Positions 20,682 through 31,600 of a stretch of 64,000 bases of DNA are shown one piece after another; the stretch's first letter is position 1, and each line of letters starts with the position of its first letter. The position numbers were made by a program, and so were the translations under genes. The notes under the pieces were generated by a model that saw only the letters and a program-made list of their open reading frames with translations, made no database searches and was not told the origin of the DNA. The stretch covers positions 9,999,657-10,063,656 of the forward strand of contig NC_039482.1 of assembly GCF_003590095.1 (NCBI RefSeq), in the 5' to 3' direction. Origin of the DNA: Trichoplusia ni (Eukaryota > Arthropoda > Insecta > Lepidoptera > Noctuidae).

Positions 20682-22851
20682 GGTATTTACATTTCATATT
20701 TATTGTTTATTCTTGTCAAAAGTATTAAGAAATGATAAGAATTGTGTACTAAGATAAATAAGTATGCTTTAACTAATTTGTAGGTATTTCGTTGGAAACA
20801 AAAGCGTTACAGATAAAATTATCGTTGTCGTGGTTTCGTGTAAAGACGTCGTAAATCAGTTATAGTCGGGCGTGTATTTGCGTGATCGTAATCTGATTTA
20901 AAAGGGTTTTAATGAAAGCTAATAGTTTTTATTATGTATTTTATAGAATGTAATCTTTACCAAGGTACTGTTAGAAGTATGTGACCGAAGTATAGATTTT
21001 ATATCTTAGCTTACTATAAATTAATGCTAGTTATTTACGAGAGCCGTTCGTTTGTCTGTCAAAGCATTTATATGCACGTGTGTTTTCATAACCTGCAAAA
21101 AATGCTCCTAAAACGGAAAGAAAAATAGTTTAGGTCGGCTTTCTGTACTTGTGTCATCAGATTCAAATGTTTTTCTTTTAAGAAAAAATGATTTCTGAAT
21201 ATGATAATAATATTTTATAATTAATAATAAAAATGTTTTTAAGCCATGATACTTAGGTACTTACAGAAAAAGATTTTGTGTTGCAATAATTTATTGTAAT
21301 TTTAAACTTTCGAACATTAAAAAACGTAATCACAATTATGAAACTTTTCTTGTATATAATTCCTATATTTTATAACTTTATATTATCATAGAAGGAACCG
21401 AACATTATCATAACTGGACCAAACGTATCTATCAGCTAAAACGCGCGTGGGTTGTAACTAGTTAACTTACATAAATAATTACATCCTAAATCAAACAGAC
21501 TTTCGAATGTCTAATTAAACGCCTTTATATTTGTCCAATTATCTAGGTTTACATCATACGTTAGGCTGACATGTCAAACGTGGGCGGCCATATGCAATGG
21601 CTGTTAAAATGAGAGTTGTTTGCTCTCGTTTTAAATCATTAATGATGGTGTTAAATTAGAAGTTTAAGGATGATTCTGTAATGAAAAATGAATGTAAAAT
21701 ATATCTGAAATCTGAAACATTAAAATGGAAATTGATTGATTATGAAAACATATAACAATAATATGTATAAAATGATGAAAGGATGAGCTGACGCGCTCCT
21801 TCTTTTCTCTAGTTGGTTAACATGGAAAAGTAGAAGGTTTAAATCGGAGTTTAGGAACAAGTAAACCAGTTTAATCTCGAGTTAAGTTACACGGTCGACT
21901 CGGCCCCAAACCTACCCATCCCGGTATATTCAACTTAGGCCCAATTTACCGACCTAGCCTAGGCTGTGGGTGGGGTGCCTGCAATACGACTGAACCCTAA
22001 GCGGGAGCGAGACCGGTATTCCCGTCTCGCTCGCACTTACGGCAGCACGGACTAAGTACTACGGTCGCTATGGCAACTGGAGAGGAGTAAGGCTAGGTTC
22101 GCAGGCAATGCGACATGTTTTACGAAGTTACGTAATGATCCGTTTTGGGCTGAATAAAGTTATGTCTGTGCCCGCTGATTGTGTTATGTCTACATTGCGT
22201 AGAGATCTGTAATACAAAATATATTTATTTTCATTATCTTGAAATACATTTTATCATTGCATATATGTTACGTTCTATATGTACGGGGCTAATGGGAAAC
22301 CTGTAGTCGTCTGAACGAGGGCTTTAGTGAGTCATTCTGCGGGTTCGTAGTTTGTTCTTGTAAGAGATAACAGAATCCCTTATTTTGTGCCTATGATGGC
22401 CAATAGGGTGATAATAGAGATATAAGAATCCCACAATCCCCAGTCCGACTAATCCACAAAAGACCTGGTACCTACTGCAAAGAAAAAAAGTTATGTACGT
22501 AGCATAGCTATATTTAAGGAGAAAGACATTTAATATTATTTTACAAGGAGATACTAATCTGGAGGAGAACTGGAATTAGAGAGGTGGTAATTGGGGCAAA
22601 GGCTCTCTTATATGAATCCCTGAAGAAATCAGATCAATATTCATACACGTAATTAGGTGACTAATAAATTATTGGTCGAAAATTGGTGTACTGAGCAAAG
22701 GTGTACAAATTGGTGTACAATTCTTGGAGAGTTTTTTCACTATTGAATATTTTTTTTCTACACAACAATTTGCACAGCAAAAAAATATCAGAGGAATTCT
22801 AGTCGACACGGATTGATTATAGAACAATTTCGATTGAACAACCAGGCTTTT

Positions 22852-23049
22852 AAAATAAACTTTATTTCATACATCGGCTGGTGCTGAAAACCAGCGTCTC
22901 AGCATTATGCTGAGCATCGGCCGTTTTGTGTTAATATGACGCATATTTTCCCCCTTCTATTTTCTATTTTAATTTATTTGTTTTTGTGTGTATGCGTCAC
23001 TTTTTTAGCACAAATAAATATATTTTCTTTCTTTCTTCTTTCTTTCTTA
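22852..23049 (+). mobile_element. Retroposon 3' end with hairpins and CTTT tail, copy 2
   Basis: Duplicate of the element at 19215-19412, carried by the tandem duplication. Confidence 0.45.
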
Positions 23050-23224
23050 TTTAGCCACATATACCTAAGTACTTGTTACCTATGTACAGCAATTCCTGTA
23101 ACTGTTATTATCAACCAAATGCAATCAACGAATAAATTCAAATTGTCCTGATCCACATTCAGACAGACAGACGGAGCAAGCGCGTAAATTGAGACACATA
23201 GCCATCACAAGTGACTTTTATGGC

Positions 23225-24060
23225 CTCACTAGCTTTTGCCCGCGACTTCGTTCGCGTGGAACAGTGACTTCCGGCAGATTTTTGGTTTTACTCACATAGT
23301 TCCCGATCTCGCGGGATTTTTGAGAAGTTCCCGCTCCCGCAGGATTTTTGGGATAAAAACTATCCTATGTCCAACCAAATGCGTGTAACGAAACCATAGC
23401 GCGATCTATTTCGATCCCAACGCCATCTATCGACCATAGTGACAACTCGGATTATTTATCTATACTCCGTTCGGGCATTTTCTTTGTACTAAAAGTAGTA
23501 TTATATGTTATTTTATTATTTTTTTCATACCTTTTTACTATTTATTTACTTTTTTCCGATGAATTAAAACAACATGAACCGAACTCGTATAACGATCGAC
23601 ACCATTGCGCGTAGTACTAATAGAATTATCTATACTCCGTTAGAGCATTTTGTTTGTAGTAAAACTTTTATTATATTAATATTACTTTTTTTACACCTTT
23701 TTACTGTTTATTTACATTTTTCTGATGGATTTTCCGATGAATTAAAACAATAACATGAACCGAACACGTGTAATGACACCATTGCGCGATTAACGCCATC
23801 TATCTACGGAGCATAGGAACAGCTCGACATTTGACCAATAGATGGCACTATTATATAGTATGTCCGTAATAAATTTTATTTTTTATTTTTATTTTTTGTA
23901 ATAAAAACTATCCTATGTCCTTTCTCAAGTTTCAAACTATGTCTGTACCAAATTTCACACAAATCGGTTCAGTAGTTTAGGCGTGAAGAAAAGACAGACA
24001 GACAGACAGAAAGACAGACAGACAGACAGAGTTACTTTCGCATTTATAATATTAGTTTGG
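23225..24060 (+). mobile_element. 'GCCCGCGACTTCGT' family repeat, long copy 2
   Basis: Duplicate of 19588-20423. Its 3' end coincides with the end of the tandem duplication. Confidence 0.7.
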
Positions 24061-25610
24061 ATTAATTAATACAATAAATCCAAAGGAATATGACCTTTAA
24101 CACCTGAAAAATAAAAGCTATGGCAGCTGTTTTTAAAGTTGGTAGGAGAGTAGGAAAGAATCGCCTACAAAACGCCTACGATTTGGTAGCCTTGGAACTA
24201 TTAGAAGTTGTTTTGGCGTTTTGTAATGTTTACGGTAGGATAAACAGGATCTGTGGTACTGACCTAATGTCAGGCAGACCTGTTGACACTGAAAACTGTA
24301 TGACATAACCTATTTGGAGGTTAGAATTTGAATTGATGATCCAGTGCCTAATGTCGTGTTAAAATTTTTGTACAACATTCGTATTTTTAGGTTTACAGTT
24401 TGATTATTTGTTTTTAATTAATAAAAGATGTACCTAAGCTTGTATTAAATAAGTATATGTTAAGCTTTTAATTTAAGAAAAGGCCCATTTGCAACCATTT
24501 GGTCCATTTGTACCAGCTTTCGTCAAAAAACGTGCTTAAAATAAGTAAGTAATCAAGAAAGAGTATTAAAATAATAGGATTCATCAATTTACAATCAAAA
24601 TATTGTAAGTCTAAAAATAAATTAAATAAAAATAATAATAAAAACGCACGAACTTCATCATTATTCACATATTTAATAACAAGGCATTAAAGTACGCAAT
24701 CAATTTAAAATTTGTCTATGAAAATTAATCGGATTAAAAAGAAAAAAACTGACAGTTCTGTTTACTTTTTTTCTTCGTGTGGGCACAGATAGGAAGCACT
24801 TAATGCCGTCATCATGTCTGCTATTAATGTGACGCAATTTATCAATTTAGTAAACGGTAGACATTAGATTAGAATAATAAGGTAGTAATAAGCACACTAC
24901 GTTCGTCGCTTATATTTTCAATTTGAACGAAAATATTTTTTTTACTACTTTTAGAAAGATTCTATAATTAGATACTATTTTAGATAAGATAATAAGTTCG
25001 TTAATACAAGCTTTGTTATAAAACTAATTTGTTTAATTACATTTATTTTGGAGAGCAGCTGTGACGTAAAATTGATTGGGGTTGATGATTGCAATCGATA
25101 CATAAACTAGCTAATATCCCCATATCAAATTATAAACCCCAGCTTACAAATTTCCCACAACTTGGCCCAAGCCCCTTCTTATGTCTTTACAGGGTAGTTT
25201 AAGCATTAATGTACAGGCTAGCTTACTGCAGGTTGCCGAATTCATATTCAAAATATTGAAGTATAGGTTTCCACTTTCCACACGATGTTTTTATTCACCG
25301 GTCAAAGCTAAATAAAAATTTTAGAAAAAAAACCTATCAACAAAATTTTCCGCAAAATTTGCACATTGGTTTAGTCTAGATTAAATAAAACCTATACAAA
25401 TGCAAATTAAATAAGACAATAGAGTCATTGAACGATCATAAAATGTCCCATATTCGTCCATCCTTAGCCACAGAAAGCAATAAACTCGATAGCAACACGG
25501 AACACGACTATTGAAAACAATTCTTTAAATAAATGACTTTTAATTACATTAATTGAAATCGCTAACCCGCAGAGTACCGCAATAGCGTAGTGAACTATAG
25601 TTTTATTACA
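24061..25610. other. AT-rich gene-free DNA
   Basis: An open stretch from 24120 (62 codons) resembles no protein I know and I do not call it a gene. Nothing else is supported. Confidence 0.5.
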
Positions 25611-25848
25611 CAACTAGATGTGGCCCGCGACTTCGTCCACGTGGTTAGAAGATAATTTTCCCCGTTATTTCCACATTTTCTATTGTATCTTCGCTCTGTT
25701 TAGTCACAGTGTGATGTTTTATAGCCTAAAGCCTTCCTTGATAAATGGTCTATTCAACATAAAATATTTTTTTAATTTGAACCAGTAGTTCCAGAGATTA
25801 GCGCACAAATTCTTCAGCTTTATAATATTAGTATAGATATAGATTTGT
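25611..25848 (+). mobile_element. 'GCCCGCGACTTCGT' family repeat, short copy
   Basis: Begins GGCCCGCGACTTCGTCCACG and ends TTATAATATTAGTATAGAT. The internal sequence matches the 27355 and 27655 copies (for example AGCCTTCCTTGATAAATGG) with many substitutions. Confidence 0.7.
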
Positions 25849-26874
25849 CCACTTTTTTTCAGTCTATAAGTAACTCTTTTCATAAATACTTTTTTCTATA
25901 TACAAGCTATTTGCCCATATACAAACTGACAGTTTGTAGAAAATACTTCTTCGGTCTATCATCTGAGAATCAGCATTTGGAGGTAAAGAGCTAGGGCTTT
26001 ATATATGTACCTATAACCTTCAATACTTATTGATTAACTCAACTGCACCTGAACCAAACAATTTCAATTTAACGAAACAAAATTTAACACCAAACGTATC
26101 CTTATTGATTCCCAAATTGAATACCGACATCTATTCATTTCTTACCATTTAGAAAATAGTCAAATGTGTACAACTTGTGTCCATATGGCTCATAGTGGCA
26201 GTAGGCGGACGGGTATGAGTCAGGAGCGGGTTCGGAGCCGGCTGAAGTCATCGCTGTGGGCCGCGGGCTCAAGGCAAGGTAAATGTAAACCGCTTATGTA
26301 ACGTGGGACGACAAGTTGCCGATATTAAAACTTTTAAAAAGAAATTGTTGCCTACGCGGGTGTTGTGTGATTTGGAGATTGTGATGAAGGTTTTGAAAAG
26401 AAGTGTGGTTGTAGTGATGCAGAAAAAGTACTTCTGCGTTATATTTTAGAGAGAAAACGTCGAATAAAACATAAAACTTTGAAGAAATTGCTATTACAGT
26501 TATATTTTTTGCCATGATTGTTGCCCTGCGTGGAAGAAAACTTTCTTTCATTATCAAATTCTCCCACTTTAAGTGATTTATTGGGTCTGGAAGTAAAATT
26601 ATAACATTACAAGTCTTAGTAAGTAGAGCAGTTTTGTCGTAAACACATTTAAGATCCACTTACATCTATTACCAAGGGTGGAACAAGTCATTTATAGCTG
26701 TCAAACTGTATAAAATCAACTAGCAATACGTTTAAAACATCAAAAATACATGAGACATTCCCCTAAAATTGTTCACCCTTCGCTGTTTTCCTAGACAACA
26801 TTCTAGGAAAAATAAGACACCAAAAGCTGCCAGAGTGTTTTATACACTCTGGCAGTTAAAGATCTTATACATTA

Positions 26875-27098
26875 CTAGCTTTTTGCCCGCGGATCCGCCC
26901 GCGTCGAGATCGGTTATATCGCGTTTCCAAGAGAACTCTTCAAAAGTCCGGGATTAAAACTATCCTATGTTCTTTCTCAAGGTCAACTCTATCTCTGTAC
27001 CAAATTTCATTAAAATCAGTTCAGTGGTTTAGACGTGAAAACGTAACAGACAGACAGAGTTACTTTCGCATATATAAAATTAGTAGGGATAGTAGGGA
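26875..27098 (+). mobile_element. 'GCCCGCGACTTCGT' family repeat, long-type copy (diverged)
   Basis: Starts TAGCTTTTTGCCCGCGGATC. It shares ACTATCCTATGTTCTTTCTC and the 3' AGTTACTTTCGCATATATAA block with the 19588 copy but lacks its middle. It ends in a small GTAGGGAT duplication. Confidence 0.65.
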
Positions 27099-27354
27099 TG
27101 ACAAATGTGGTGGTTAATGATAGTTACAAAAACAATGAAGGTTAAAGTGTGAATTAATTGGAATGATTCAATTAATTGCACCAGGCAAAGAGGGGAATAA
27201 ACTCGGGATTATAATTAATTTCACTTAAGGACAGGAATTTTTTGCATTGTTCTTTTCATCAAACGAATTCAAATCGTTCTGTAAAATGCTCCAGTGACAG
27301 GAGATTTTTTTTGCAAAATTTTCAATTAGAAATGTTTTTCTAAATTTTATTATA

Positions 27355-27593
27355 TACTAGCTGTTGCCCGCGACTTCGTCCACGTGGTTAGAATTTTCCC
27401 CGTCTTTTCCACATTTTCCATTATGTCTTCGCTCCTATTAGTCGCAGCGTGATGTTATATAGCCTATAGCCTTCCTTGATAAATGGTCTATTCAACACAA
27501 AAAGAATTTTTCAAATCGAACCAGCAGTTCCTGAGATTAGCGCGTTCAAACAAACAAACAAACAAACAAACAAACTCTTCAGCTTTATATATT
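27355..27593 (+). mobile_element. 'GCCCGCGACTTCGT' family repeat, short copy
   Basis: Starts ATACTAGCTGTTGCCCGCGA and ends TTTATATATTAGTATAG. It carries a longer CAAA array than its neighbour. Confidence 0.75.
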
Positions 27594-27654
27594 AGTATAG
27601 AAGATTTTTTTTGCAAAATTTTCAATTAGAAATGTTTTTCTAAATTTTATTATA

Positions 27655-27893
27655 TACTAGCTGTTGCCCGTGACTTCGTCCACGTGGTTAGAATTTTCCC
27701 CGTCTTTTCCACATTTTCCATTATGTCTTCGCTCCTATTAGTCGCAGCGTGATGTTATATAGCCTATAGCCTTCCTTGATAAATGGTCTATTCAACACAA
27801 AAAGAATTTTTCAAATCGAACCAGTAGTTCCTGAGATTAGCGCGTTCAAACAAACAAACAAACAAACTCTTCAGCTTTATATATTAGTATAGA
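27655..27893 (+). mobile_element. 'GCCCGCGACTTCGT' family repeat, short copy (duplicated)
   Basis: Second copy generated by the 300-bp local duplication, with a shorter CAAA array. Confidence 0.75.
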
Positions 27894-28168
27894 TTTTGCC
27901 AGTTTGGCCAAACTCATATACATAAAAAGTACCATTACCACTTCAGTATTAACAGTCACTACATTGATCAACTAAGCACATACTTTTCAATACCAATTGG
28001 CATGGCAGCAATGTATACAGTAAATCATCTGATAAATATAGTTTGGTTACTTTGATTTCTGTCAATGGTAAAATATTTACACACTCTTAGACCACACAAT
28101 ACTTATCTAAACACATACAGTGCTATATTTTGGGCAGCTGACGTCACCAGCCCAGTTCAAACAGACCA

Positions 28169-28641
28169 GGGCTCCGATTCTGCTATTTTACAACGGCCGA
28201 TGAATGTATAAAAATGGATCAAATTTGAAATTAATCCTATTCTCTTAAGCATTATGCCAACACAATAAATAAATAAGTTAATGCGGACAACATCACATAC
28301 ATTGTTCTGAACCCAAAGCACTTGTGTTATGGAATTCAGAAACAACGAAGGTACCACAAACACCCAGACCCGCAACAATGTAGAAATGTGAATTTTTACA
28401 TTGACTCGACCGAGGATCGAACCCGGGACCTCAAAGCTAGCGACACCTTGAAACCGGTGCATACGCCACTTGACCACGGAGGTCGTCGAATAATTTAAAA
28501 TTAATTGTATTAACCTTGAGTGTACCATCCCATACTGAATTTCCAATTATTGTGTAGAAAAATGCTTACGAGAATACGAAAATTGTCAGTTTAAACCAAA
28601 TTTCATTCATTCGTCGTTGTAAATAGCAGAATTGGGGCCTT
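28169..28641. mobile_element. MITE-like palindromic element, copy 3, interrupted by a SINE
   Basis: Left end GGGCTCCGATTCTGCTATTT and right end AAATAGCAGAATTGGGGCC are the family's terminal inverted repeats. The inner arms (GCATTATGCCAACACAATA and TCCAATTATTGTGTAG) are separated by a family A SINE at about 28264-28488, so the SINE inserted into the older element. Confidence 0.7.
28264..28488 (-). mobile_element. tRNA-derived SINE, family A, copy 3
   Basis: Minus-strand copy with head CGACGACCTCCGTGG at the right end and AT-rich tail at the left. The B box is intact as GGTTCGATCC. It lacks about 13 bp present in the 16792 copy and has several substitutions, so it is an older, independent insertion. 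Confidence 0.85.
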
Positions 28642-31600
28642 GTAGTCGCGGTTCCCCACGTGACCCTCCCCACGTGACTCAGACCTTCGCAGTGGCCTTG
28701 AAGGGACCAGTTATTACCCTTAATCACGTTTAGGGACCGTTTTGTGGGGAAGAGGTACTGCCGTGTGGTTTAGGGCTCGCTTTATAGCGACGTAGTGCGA
28801 TGGATACGTTGTAGTGAATGTTTGTGAGGTTCTTGTTTTTGCCATAGTTGTTTTGTATTCCAGCGTATTTGGATGTCATCCTGATAGTAGCCAATAACAG
28901 TGCTGAAAAAAGTATTTCCTCTAATAAGGATATCCCGAAAACAGACTAGCTGTTACAGTTGTAACAGGTTAGCAAAATTCTATCACACCTTACAAACATC
29001 TTCTCCATCTTATTCACACCTTGTTGGAGTTAATTTCCAGTATCTATTATTAGTTTATGGAATCCCTAGTATCAAAAGACTCATTAAATAAAAATACTTT
29101 TACAGAAATATAAAAATAAACCGTATACCCATAATTATATTAAAACTAATAATATTGCAGCCGTAAAAGGCGACGGAGCACTAGACATAGTAGAGCGACT
29201 TCCCTTATTCACAAAGTCCACAGTCTAACCAGACGCGGTGGTAGACCCCTTATTTTCACACATATGGTGAAACGGTTCATCAGGTGCCAACATAATATCC
29301 ATAGAAAACAAAATTACAATATTATGATATAAGTTAAGTTACATCTATGAGTCAGGCAGCAGATGGCGCTTTGTAACCTGTCGGTGCATCAACTTTCAAT
29401 TTTATTGTTACTCCTAATAGCATATTGTGTAAGCTTAGATATTTTTTGATAATATTGTATTGTGTAAAGTTACTTATAGAATAGTTTTAACGGTACACCA
29501 GTAAAGTGAATAGAATTGTTTAGATAGTTTTAATAGAATTAAAGCAAAGAGAAAAGCCATTTCTCCGCATGACGAAGGTAAAAGCATTGACTATCGCCCT
29601 TGCTCGCTAACGGAGGGTAATATGTAAGAAGATTAAAGATTTTTTTCCTCTATATTAAGTCACTTAAAAGGCTTTTTTTTGTTGAATAAATACTGGAAAA
29701 CATGTTATTAATCTTAAAATATTATCAGCTTCCAGATTTCAACAATAGTATCGAAATATATGTAACATTTCATTAGCATTCTTGAAGTTTCTTTCAAAAA
29801 ATAATCATATTTACCTACGTTTATCATATTACCCTCATCAATCTCAAAATGTTGAGTGAGGTCTGTGCATGGAGTTATACATCACATGTGCCGGTTCGAA
29901 TGGCCGACGACCGTTCAACGTGGTGATTTCTGGGCGACAACGAGATCTCATACAGTCACCACCCTCAGCCATAAAGAAGAGGAGGTTATTACCCAAATCC
30001 TAAATAGATACAAAATGATTCTGCTCGCATATGACACAAGAAATACTATCCAATCATCAATAATACCAACTAACTACTGAGTGAAACCTACTTTTACAGC
30101 CTCCTATTTACAAAACAACAGAACAACATTACAAAGTACGTAAAAGTAATTGTTATTCTCGTTAAGTTTAGGCTATAACTCAGCTGTATCCCGCCCACTC
30201 GTCTCTGGCTGTACGATCAATACCGGTACCTAATATGGCGGCCGCTATCCGACGCGCGGGACTGAAATATGGATAGTTAGGGATATGGAAATTATGTTAT
30301 TGATTGGAATTATTGTGTATGCATGTGGATTATTATGATTCACTGTAAATAATATTATAGAACAACACATTTCATACAGAAGTATCAAAATGTTATGGGA
30401 AAGGTTTTCGAGTAAAGAATAGAGTTATTTATTGTTTCATAAGTTTCAATTTTGATTGCATTACAATCGACAGTGGTCCCCAAATTAAGCTGAAGCTTGT
30501 ATCTTAGGGTCGTGACTGGTGAAAGTTCTTAAAACATTTCTTCTTACACGGTGAAGCAAGATTACGACACAAAAACATCAAAGTAACATGTAGATAAATT
30601 TTAAAGTTGAGTGAGGTCTAGATACCTACAGTTAGATTAATAAACACATTTTGAAAAACACTTGGACAGATTCATGAATATTACAACACGATATTCCTAA
30701 AACCAGGAATAATTTTAAGTATAATTTTACTTCAATTCTGCTCGAACACATTTATCGAGTTTTCAAGTTTCATAGTGCTTAGCAAAAAGGGCATTTGAAA
30801 CTTGTCCAAACGTCACCAGTCACGCTAGTTAGACTAATAGCTACTTTTCAACATGTAACATACAAAGGAGTGTTTAATAATTACCAATTACATGAGTATG
30901 GTGTCCGTGGGTGATGGGTCAATGCCCTCCCCACAATATGGCGATGTGATGAATTTGTCTTGTACAGTTATGAGAGATTCACACCCATTTGGATACACCT
31001 TATATGGGTTTAAACATTAAATAAATATTAATTAGCATCTACTTGATGGTATTTGAGGTGGTGTAATACAAGAAAAGTTTCCTGTAAAAGTTTTAAGATG
31101 TCTATGGTCACAAGTTTTGAAAATTATAGTCTTGTTTCTGAGGTAATCTAGGTGATGATTAATTTTTAAATCATCTTTAAATGTTTTAACTACTTTCCTC
31201 CTTCTCCATAGTCACACATATTATTACACATGTGTATGTAAATATTATTAGAAAAAACAAGGGGAAACTTCAGTCTTCATTTCTTTCTACTTTTGGTGGT
31301 GAGCGTGAAACATCATCTGTTGTGTCATGTTCAATTACGTAAAAGCTCACTTGTTAAAATACATAGAATAGTTCTAATATTGAATTCCAAATGGCAGAAG
31401 GCGTAAATATTGTTACCCCAAAACCTTTACTTACCTACTTCAAGGAAATCAACATTTCATTTATTTTAACTAAAAATAAACTTAGTGTCAATACTTACCT
31501 GCTTACATATAATTAATTTCTAGAGCATTATATTACGTGACGGGGAAAAATCTATTAATATCAATCTATCAATATACATATAGGTTCGGTCGCCTGTTAG

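Larger units (their letters stand above)
20424..24060 (+). repeat. Tandem duplication, unit 2 (3,637 bp)
   Basis: Second copy of the unit at 16787-20423, directly abutting it. The junction reads TTTGG|ATAATCTG; after the second unit the sequence is TTTGG|ATTAATTA, so two bases (AT) are shared at the breakpoint. Perfect identity over 3.6 kb of non-coding DNA means a very recent event or a false duplication in the assembly. Confidence 0.95.
27302..27893 (+). repeat. Local tandem duplication of about 300 bp
   Basis: Positions 27302-27601 and 27602-27893 are near-identical. Each has about 55 bp of unique flank plus one short-type repeat copy (27355-27593 and 27655-27893). They differ by a few substitutions (CCCGCGACT against CCCGTGACT, CAGCAGTTCC against CAGTAGTTCC) and in the length of a CAAA array. 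Confidence 0.85.

Noticed and set aside
24120..24308. Plus-strand open frame of 62 codons starting ATGGCAGCTG
   Set aside because: Has an ATG and some basic N-terminal residues but no family resemblance, promoter or splice evidence.
26294..26659. Minus-strand open frame of 121 codons
   Set aside because: No similarity to a known family, no splice or promoter context, and composition typical of AT-rich chance frames.
27540..27875. CRISPR array
   Set aside because: The repeated units are a CAAA microsatellite inside transposon copies; no spacer structure, and the genome is eukaryotic.
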